The position numbers and the translations under genes are program-made. The notes under the pieces are model-generated. The model worked only from the letters and a program-made list of their open reading frames with translations. It was not told the origin of the DNA and did not search any database. 11,455 nucleotides of DNA. Origin: JAPLDA01 sp043742705 (GTDB taxonomy: Bacteria; Bacteroidota; Bacteroidia; AKYH767-A; 2013-40CM-41-45). Position 1 is the first letter of the stretch, and each line of letters opens with the position of its first letter. Positions 1-6,148 of the stretch are shown piece by piece. The DNA is taken from the NCBI GenBank assembly GCA_043742705.1, contig JAYTXY010000077.1:1-11455 (forward strand), written 5' to 3'.

Positions 1-1960
1 TATCATTTCCTCCATCAACGGGAATTTGCGCTCCCGTTGTTTTTGAAAATATGGAACCAGATAATGCAAGGACTGCTACAGCAACATCGTTTGAGGTAAC
101 TTCTGTCTGCAACACATTGTTGGTTTTATATTCCTGAACGGAAATTCCATATTGCTTTGCGCGTGTTTTCAAAACTTCATCAGTCCAGATCTCAGTATCG
201 AATACAGCATTTGGATGAATGACGTTCACACGAATTCCTTTCTTTCCTAATTCCAGTGCAGCTACTCTCGCCAATTGCGTTAGTCCTGCTTTTGCAACAG
301 AGTATGAAGCTGCTCCCGGACCAGGAGCAGGAACATTCTTCGAAGCGATAATTACAATGGAAGGATTAATTCCATATTCAAGAAAAGGGATGCATAATTT
401 CATCAAAGTGCGATGACTGTTGAGGTTCAACGCCATGCTTTGTTCCCACTTTTTGTCATCGATGTTTTCAATTGTTGCACTTGGCGGAAATATTCCTGCA
501 TTGCTGATGAGTATGTCAAGTCCTCCGAAACGTTTGATTGTTTGCTCCACAGCATTTTTCAATTTCGTTTCATTCGTCACATCGCAGATCATTCCGAAAA
601 CTCCGGTTTGTCCTTTCATTTGTTCAACGGATGGATTAATGTCCAATCCAACAACGATTGCTCCTTCTTTCGCAAGGGATAAAGCACATGCTTTTCCAAT
701 TCCGCTCGCTGCTCCGGTGACCAAAGCAATTTTTCCAACAAATGTTTTTGCGGACGCTGCCTTCTTCAGTTTCGCTTGTTCCAGTTCCCAATATTCCATT
801 TCGAAAAGATCTTTCTGAGAAAGTGCTTTCCATCCTCCGAGTTTTTCTCCTTGTTGAATTGCCTTGATTGTATGATCGCAAATATCGGATACGATGTTTG
901 CTTCTTCGAGGTTTTTTCCAAAGGATATAATTCCTTGTCCGGGCCAGACTGCCCAACGAGGCGATGTATCGAGTTGAGTTAATTTTCTGTTTGTGTTGGA
1001 GTCGAAATATTTTTCATACGCTTTTGAAAATTGTTCCACTGACTTCTCCGCATCAGCTCCAACAATCATTGGTGTTCGTTTCGTGCGGATGATATGATCG
1101 GGAGTAATCGGACCTCTTGATGTAACTGATGAAATAGTTTTAAGTTCACTGAATCCAATTGCAGCAGATGTGTTTTTTAAAACAGCAACAGCTGGACTTC
1201 CCAACTTCGTTGAAACAGCTTTTCGCAATTGCGCAAGTTTTAGAAGATCTGGAGCAGGGCGATTCTTGCTGAGAACGATTTCTGCTTTTTTATTTTTCAA
1301 ATACCGTTCAGTCAGGCTCACAAGCGAAATCATCTGATCGTAGCTTTCTTTCGCTTCGTGATGAAATGTAAACACTCCATGATTGAGTAGAATAATTCCC
1401 TTAATTTTTTTCCAGTCAATATTTTTTGTCAACTGGTATATTTTTTTTGAAAGAATAAATCCAGGCATCACGTAAGGAACAATCAATACCGAGTCGCCAT
1501 AAATTTCTTCAATTTTTTTTCTTCCGTCAGGAGTATTGCTTACTGTCACGACAGCATCAGCATGTGTATGATCCACAAAACGAAAAGGAATAATAGCGTG
1601 CAGAATCGCTTCCACGGATGGAGTAGGAGCGTAAGGATTTGTCATCGCTGCTCGCTGGTGCTTTACCATGTCAGAGTCGGAAAGCTTGTCGAGTTGCGCC
1701 ATTTGAGTGAGTACGTTCATTCGCACTGGAGCAAAGCCTTCTTTCTTAATTGTTGCGAGATCCCAGCCGCTGCCTTTTACATAAAGCAGATCTTCCGTTT
1801 CTCCGAATAAATTCTTCTCGCGGATTTTTACAGACGTATTTCCTCCTCCATGCAATACAAGATCAGGTTCTTGTCCCAGTAGTTGAGAAGTGTAAACACG
1901 CAGCTTCAATAAATCGCCTTTTAGCTTTGCAGCTTCGGCAGCATTCCATAAATTTTTCAT
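1..1960 (-). CDS. Bifunctional class II aldolase / short-chain dehydrogenase (rhamnulose-1-phosphate aldolase / lactaldehyde dehydrogenase type), 3' end cut by window edge
   Basis: The reading frame is open from the ATG at 1958-1960 to the left edge (653 codons visible, no stop), so the C-terminus is missing, probably by only a few residues because the typical SDR ending IPVDGGND is already present. Residues about 1-390 are a class II (zinc) aldolase: HGGGNTS near the N-terminus, a Glu in SVEAILH (E117) where these aldolases keep the catalytic acid, and likely metal ligands H131 and H133 (HTHAD) and H194 (NHG). Residues about 405-653 are an NAD-type SDR: TGxxxGxG at 415-422, acidic D440 after strand 2, NAG at 487-489, catalytic S540, Y553 and K557. 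Family knowledge: such fusions split a 1-phospho-ketose into dihydroxyacetone phosphate and lactaldehyde, then oxidise the aldehyde to lactate in the cytoplasm. No rhamnose isomerase, kinase or transporter gene is in view, so the substrate is inferred. All key residues are present, so it should be active. Confidence 0.92.
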   Translation of the reverse strand, partial: MKNLWNAAEAAKLKGDLLKLRVYTSQLLGQEPDLVLHGGGNTSVKIREKNLFGETEDLLYVKGSGWDLATIKKEGFAPVRMNVLTQMAQLDKLSDSDMVKHQRAAMTNPYAPTPSVEAILHAIIPFRFVDHTHADAVVTVSNTPDGRKKIEEIYGDSVLIVPYVMPGFILSKKIYQLTKNIDWKKIKGIILLNHGVFTFHHEAKESYDQMISLVSLTERYLKNKKAEIVLSKNRPAPDLLKLAQLRKAVSTKLGSPAVAVLKNTSAAIGFSELKTISSVTSRGPITPDHIIRTKRTPMIVGADAEKSVEQFSKAYEKYFDSNTNRKLTQLDTSPRWAVWPGQGIISFGKNLEEANIVSDICDHTIKAIQQGEKLGGWKALSQKDLFEMEYWELEQAKLKKAASAKTFVGKIALVTGAASGIGKACALSLAKEGAIVVGLDINPSVEQMKGQTGVFGMICDVTNETKLKNAVEQTIKRFGGLDILISNAGIFPPSATIENIDDKKWEQSMALNLNSHRTLMKLCIPFLEYGINPSIVIIASKNVPAPGPGAASYSVAKAGLTQLARVAALELGKKGIRVNVIHPNAVFDTEIWTDEVLKTRAKQYGISVQEYKTNNVLQTEVTSNDVAVAVLALSGSIFSKTTGAQIPVDGGND

Positions 1961-1974
1961 AAGTCAGATAAAAT

Positions 1975-2011
1975 GATCGAGAATTTCGATCTCGTTTCAC
2001 GAACGAAAGTA
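1975..2011 (-). promoter_or_regulatory. Candidate promoter and operator upstream of the aldolase/dehydrogenase gene
   Basis: The 84-base gap between the surface-protein stop and the aldolase ATG holds, on the minus strand, TACTTTCG (2004-2011), one base off the Bacteroidota -7 element TAnnTTTG. No good TTTG -33 element is seen. Two inverted repeats lie between it and the start codon: GATCGA-N5-TCGATC (1975-1991, perfect 6-base arms) and TCGTT-N5-AACGA (1992-2006, perfect 5-base arms), the second overlapping the putative -7 box. This is a reasonable place for a repressor or activator site of a sugar-catabolic gene. A weak rho-independent terminator is an alternative reading of the first repeat, but the stem is short and has no clear U-tract. 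Confidence 0.35.
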
Positions 2012-2044
2012 GAGAAAAAGTTTTATTGGCTGCTCGACTAAACC

Positions 2045-5000
2045 TCACCTCACCAACGTCACTCTTCCGTATCTTTCAATATCATCATTCACAATTCCTT
2101 TTGCTTTCAAACGGAAAACATATACATCTTCAGGAGATGGCTTTCCTTTATACTCACCATTCCAGCTTCCATTGAGTGATGTATATTCGTAAATCTTTTC
2201 TCCCCAGCGATTGAAGATCATCACATCAAGATCAGTCAATCCGAAAGAGAAGACTCTGAACTCATCGTTCTTTCCGTCACCATTTGGTGTGAAAACAGTC
2301 GGAACATAAATTGTTTCAGAAGAAAGAATATCAATCGGAGCACACGTTGAATCAATACATCCGTTGCTGCTTGTTACATTCAGGCAAACATCAAAAGTTC
2401 CTGCGTCAAGAAATTGATGTAAAACGATTGAGTCAGTTGCAAACGTCCCGTCACCGAAATCCCAATTGTAACGTGCTGCATTCAGACTTTGACTGTAAAA
2501 CCGAATGTCGTTGTGAATAAAATATAAATCATACACATCGTGTGAAAAAGCGGCTACAGGATTTGCAAATACTTTGAATACATAGAAACTGGTGTCAGCA
2601 AGATTGCAGGAAGCTGTATCGGAAACAATCAATTCAATGGTGAAGGTTCCTGTGTCTGTATAGATATGTTCAGGAGAAGGGCTTAATGAAATTGTTCCGT
2701 CACCAAAATACCAGAGTGAGTTTCCGCTGCTGTTAAATAAATTACTCAGTCTCACGGTTTGCGGAACACATCCAAACTGAATATTGTTTGTGTTAATTCC
2801 TACATGGACCGTTTGGCGCAAAGTAATTTGTTGTGTTGAAGAATCAACCAGGTTACAGACATGATCTTCTGCGACCAATAAAATTGTGTAAGTTCCTGCT
2901 GAAGAATAAGTATGCGTTGCAGCAAATCCTGCTGCCTGAAAACCATCACCGAAGAACCAATGATAAGCATCTCCGCCTGATCCGTTAAATTGTGTACTTG
3001 CAGTTAATGTATCGCAGAATGAATTAGGACTTATACTGAACGAAGCAACCAACGGAACTGCTGCAGGAACACTAATAAGTACATGTGCTGTATCTGCTTT
3101 ATTGCATGAGAGGGGATCGGTCACGACAAAGATGACATCAAATGTTCCTGCGAATGTAAATACATGTGTTGCGTTCATGTTTGTATCCTGCGGACTTCCA
3201 TCTTTAAAATCCCAAAAGTGTGTTCCGCTTGCGGAGCTACTGTTGTTGAATGATACCGGTAACGGAGCGCATCCCTGTGTAGCTCCAACAGCAGCCACAA
3301 CTGCTTTTACGGCTGCTGCAAATGTGACAGGCTGAAAAGTGGTATCCGCCAAACCGGGACAAGATGTATCGCGCACCATGAGTGTGATGTAATATGTTCC
3401 TGTATCTCCATACATGTGTGCAGCATTGATGCTGTTTGTCGTGTAACCATCGCCGAAATTCCAGAAGAAAGAATTTCCACCGCTTCCTGTGAATTGAGTA
3501 AGCGCAAGTGTATCACAGCCGTTTTGAAAAATGTTGAAAGATGCAATCACGGGAGCATGAGGAGTCACGGTAATGGTTGCATACGCTGTATCGTTGAGGT
3601 TGCAGCTTACATTGCTGCTTGCAACGAGCTGAACATGGTAAACTCCCGGATTGATAAATGTATGAGTCGGAGAAAAATTTGTATCGATTGGTGAGCCATC
3701 ATCAAAAGTCCATTGATAATGATCAGCGTTTATACTTCCGTTTGTAAGTGTCAATGTAAAAGGAGCACAACTTGACGTCCGGGAATTGGTAATGCTGGAA
3801 ACGGTTCTTGCTAAATTAAATGCAAGTTTGATGACACCGTTGTTACAGTTGTTGCTGTTGTTCGTTCGGGAAACAACACCCGGAGTAGTTGGAAAATCGC
3901 TAAAGCCTCCACATCCTGCACAAACAGATTCGTAGATCGTTCCGTTTTTGTTGAAGCGGCTTGTTCCTCCATCTACATGCTCGAAACTTTGATTCCCTCC
4001 AAAGTAAGAGCCGTATAGCAGAGTAGCAGCATCATGATTGAGTACGAAGAAATAAAAGTCGCAACCATCGGTGTGTGATTGAAATGCATTTGGTGTAACC
4101 GGCATTCCCAGATTATCACCCGGATTGTTAAGGGCAATGCATGTTCCCCAGCCGGCTACGTAAACGTTTTCACAGGTATCAACTAAAAATGCCGTTGGAG
4201 AAATATTGGGAACACGAACTCCGGATCCAAATACAGTGGAGTAAAATGTAGTCGTTAATCCGGAATCCATCTTATGAATAAATTGTGCGCTGTTCGGATT
4301 TGAATAAACTCCTGCAGTGATCGGATATATTCCTTGCGTTTGCCCTGTCGTGTAAACATTGCCGCTGTGATCCAGTTCAACAAAATAGGTTTGATCGTAC
4401 GAAGACGTCCCGATATACGTGGAAGCGAGAAGAAAATTCGCACCGTTGTTTGTATGCGAAATAAATCCATCTGCAATTCCGCCTTGAAAAGTCTGATGCA
4501 ATACGCCCGCAGTAGTTGGAAAATTAGTGCTGTTTGTTCCTCCTGCAAAGTAGATGCTGCCACCATTGTCAATCACGCAATCGTACACTGCATCGTTTGC
4601 ATTGCCGCCAATATATGTACTCCAGACAAGTCCTGTCAGTGAAGAATTTATTTTTAATAAAACGCCATCTTGTGTTCCTCCACCGAATGCAGGTTGCATC
4701 ACACCGGCTGTAACAGGGAAGTCGTGTGATTTGGTGCAGCTTCCAACGATATAATCATTCGATGCATCAGAAATAATTTCTCCTCTCGCTTCATCACCGT
4801 AATTGTATTTGAGTGTGCTCCCCGAGAAGAAAGAAGGGTCTATGTTCACACCGTCATCTGCTAATCCTCCGAGATAAGTAGAAGCAAGTAACGCATTACC
4901 TGAAGAACTTAACTTTGAAATCACCATGTCACCGTTTCCATGATACGTAGGTTGAAACGCTCCGGTAGTTACAGGATAGTTTGAAGAATATGCTGTTCCA

Positions 5001-6082
5001 AAAATGACAAGGTCATCGTTTCCGTCAACAACCAAACTTTGCGGTTGTTCATTGTTGGATCCTCCAATGTAGGTTGCATACAAAAGATTCGTTCCTCCTG
5101 CATTGAATTTTGCGATCGACATATCGCATGTCCAGCCATTGCCACCTGTTCCACCGCCATGGTAACTCATCTGGAATGCGCCGGGAGTAACAGGATAGCC
5201 GACAGCATTTACATTTCCTCCTGCGTAAACATTTCCTGCTGCATCGTAGGTGGCAGTAAATCCCCAGTTATCTGCAGACGAACCTGAGTAGCTGGAAAAA
5301 ATAAGAGTCGGATCAATGATGAGTGGAATTGTTTTGTCAAAGCCGTGTGGAAAACGAAAGCTGACTTTATTTTTATGCAGGACAAACTTGCAATCAACTT
5401 CTGTTTCTTTTCCATTGATGAGTTGGTAAGCATAGGGTTTTTGTTCCACAATGTCTCCAACGGAAAGTTTCATCATCAACTCTCCATCTTTCAGAGACAA
5501 TTCATCAGCGCCTTCATAAGCAAGAAGGATGGATGAAGTATTTCCTCCGGGCTGAACAACAAGATCGTATTTGATATCAGAGATGCTGCTGTAAAATTTT
5601 AAATCAATTCCGGGATAAAGATTCTGATACGTGACGGATGAAAACAATTTTACATCAGTTGCCCATTTTGACGCATCGTTACCTAAAAAATAATTATTGC
5701 AATAATTCGCAGGATCATCTGCTTTGATGGAAGGATGCGCGTTTGCATTTTCTGCATTGACCTTCACGGCATGCAACCTGACTTTGTCGATTTGTTTTCC
5801 TTTATGCGGATGCAGCGATTGCATATCATCGGGATGATAAAACAAATAGGTAAACCTGTTGTCTTCAAGGAAAATTTTGCCTCCACGAAAGTCTGCTTCA
5901 TACCGGATAAAATTCTCCCATTGATTTTTGTTTTCAACGAAACGAACCTTTGACGGGAAATTTAAATGCGGAGTCTTGTCTTTCTCCGAGGCGAAAAGAT
6001 TGTTACACATGCTGAACATCAGCACAATACTTAAAATATTGAAAAGTAATCTTTTAATCACCTTGTCTGTTTGCTCCTGCAA
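2045..6082 (-). CDS. Giant secreted surface protein: SBBP propeller + six PKD domains + T9SS type B (gliding motility-associated) C-terminal sorting domain
   Basis: This 1345-codon frame encodes a protein exported by Sec and then by the type IX secretion system to the cell surface. In order: a signal peptide (KRLLFNILSIVLMFSM, cleaved near A31); an N-terminal domain at about 38-265 (FVENKNQW, IDLKFY, IPLIIDPTLIFSSY) that commonly precedes such propellers in Bacteroidota; seven SBBP-like blades at about 262-750; six PKD domains at about 755-1255; and a sorting domain at 1258-1345 (VPTVFTPNGDGKNDEF, IFNRWGEKIY, W49NG-type turn, GRVTLVR end). The start is uncertain: position 6082 is a TTG and there is no ATG before the signal peptide. 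A GTG at 6059-6061 (codon 8) gives a more compact signal peptide and has AGGAG 12 bases upstream. The ligand is unknown; adhesion or polymer binding is inferred from PKD and propeller modules. No catalytic domain was recognised. Confidence 0.92.
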   Translation of the reverse strand: MQEQTDKVIKRLLFNILSIVLMFSMCNNLFASEKDKTPHLNFPSKVRFVENKNQWENFIRYEADFRGGKIFLEDNRFTYLFYHPDDMQSLHPHKGKQIDKVRLHAVKVNAENANAHPSIKADDPANYCNNYFLGNDASKWATDVKLFSSVTYQNLYPGIDLKFYSSISDIKYDLVVQPGGNTSSILLAYEGADELSLKDGELMMKLSVGDIVEQKPYAYQLINGKETEVDCKFVLHKNKVSFRFPHGFDKTIPLIIDPTLIFSSYSGSSADNWGFTATYDAAGNVYAGGNVNAVGYPVTPGAFQMSYHGGGTGGNGWTCDMSIAKFNAGGTNLLYATYIGGSNNEQPQSLVVDGNDDLVIFGTAYSSNYPVTTGAFQPTYHGNGDMVISKLSSSGNALLASTYLGGLADDGVNIDPSFFSGSTLKYNYGDEARGEIISDASNDYIVGSCTKSHDFPVTAGVMQPAFGGGTQDGVLLKINSSLTGLVWSTYIGGNANDAVYDCVIDNGGSIYFAGGTNSTNFPTTAGVLHQTFQGGIADGFISHTNNGANFLLASTYIGTSSYDQTYFVELDHSGNVYTTGQTQGIYPITAGVYSNPNSAQFIHKMDSGLTTTFYSTVFGSGVRVPNISPTAFLVDTCENVYVAGWGTCIALNNPGDNLGMPVTPNAFQSHTDGCDFYFFVLNHDAATLLYGSYFGGNQSFEHVDGGTSRFNKNGTIYESVCAGCGGFSDFPTTPGVVSRTNNSNNCNNGVIKLAFNLARTVSSITNSRTSSCAPFTLTLTNGSINADHYQWTFDDGSPIDTNFSPTHTFINPGVYHVQLVASSNVSCNLNDTAYATITVTPHAPVIASFNIFQNGCDTLALTQFTGSGGNSFFWNFGDGYTTNSINAAHMYGDTGTYYITLMVRDTSCPGLADTTFQPVTFAAAVKAVVAAVGATQGCAPLPVSFNNSSSASGTHFWDFKDGSPQDTNMNATHVFTFAGTFDVIFVVTDPLSCNKADTAHVLISVPAAVPLVASFSISPNSFCDTLTASTQFNGSGGDAYHWFFGDGFQAAGFAATHTYSSAGTYTILLVAEDHVCNLVDSSTQQITLRQTVHVGINTNNIQFGCVPQTVRLSNLFNSSGNSLWYFGDGTISLSPSPEHIYTDTGTFTIELIVSDTASCNLADTSFYVFKVFANPVAAFSHDVYDLYFIHNDIRFYSQSLNAARYNWDFGDGTFATDSIVLHQFLDAGTFDVCLNVTSSNGCIDSTCAPIDILSSETIYVPTVFTPNGDGKNDEFRVFSFGLTDLDVMIFNRWGEKIYEYTSLNGSWNGEYKGKPSPEDVYVFRLKAKGIVNDDIERYGRVTLVR
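2048..2311 (-). other. T9SS type B C-terminal sorting domain (CHU_C / gliding motility-associated)
   Basis: The last 88 residues (1258-1345) match the gliding-motility-associated C-terminal domain: VPTVFTPNGDGKND at the start, a central IFNRWGEKIYEY, a NGSWNGEYKGKPSPEDVYVF segment, and a final ERYGRVTLVR. In this family the domain directs cargo through the type IX translocon, and type B cargo is typically exported with help of a PorP/SprF-like partner. No such partner gene is within the window. Confidence 0.9.
2320..3820 (-). repeat. Six tandem PKD domains within the surface protein
   Basis: Six PKD modules are recognised by the pair of motifs W.F.DG and H.[F/Y]...G[T/V][Y/F].[V/I]. The tryptophans of the W.F.DG motif are at residues 791, 874, 957, 1042, 1124 and 1207, a period of 82-85 residues with no spacer domains. 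PKD folds are Ig-like and usually mediate extracellular protein or carbohydrate contacts or act as rigid spacers. The first five modules each carry one Cys early (such as GCAP or GCVP) and one late (SCN.ADT or similar), consistent with one disulfide per module. Confidence 0.88.
3833..5299 (-). repeat. Seven SBBP-type beta-propeller blade repeats within the surface protein
   Basis: Seven copies of a blade signature [Y/F/M]P[V/I/T]T.G[A/V] are visible, with the proline at residues 297, 370, 456, 522, 587, 661 and 731, so spacing is 65-86 residues. Most are preceded by a GN[V/I]Y..G strand and followed by a D[G/M]..[I/L/V] strand ending in a ST[Y/F][I/L]GG-like turn. Seven copies match a closed seven-bladed propeller. 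Blades 6 and 7 are unusually cysteine-rich (TCENVYVAGWGTC, GCDFYF, VCAGCGG). Confidence 0.8.
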
Positions 6083-6148
6083 GTTAATGAGCTTTCGATT
6101 GGTTTCAAAATATTCTGATATTGCGTGATAATTTTCCTGTAATCCCTG
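6083..6148. promoter_or_regulatory. 66-base divergent intergenic region between the surface-protein and AddB-like genes
   Basis: Both genes read outward from this gap, so it should contain or overlap two promoters. On the plus strand TAATTTTC (6129-6136) is one base from the TAnnTTTG -7 element but would leave a leader of only a few bases. On the minus strand TATTTTG (6106-6112) resembles the element with one base missing. Neither has a convincing TTTG -33 partner at the usual distance. The gap becomes 87 bases if the surface protein starts at the GTG at 6061. Confidence 0.3.

Noticed and set aside
219..982. Several plus-strand open frames of 65-132 codons.
   Set aside because: They lie antisense to the continuous aldolase/dehydrogenase frame, whose SDR motifs are intact, and their translations show no domain-like pattern.
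1562..1962. Plus-strand open frames of 70-82 codons antisense to the start of the aldolase domain.
   Set aside because: The opposite strand encodes the conserved metal-binding and catalytic residues, so these are shadow frames.
2012..2044. Possible rho-independent terminator after the surface-protein gene (minus strand CTTTTTCTC).
   Set aside because: There is a T-run but no GC-rich hairpin directly before it.
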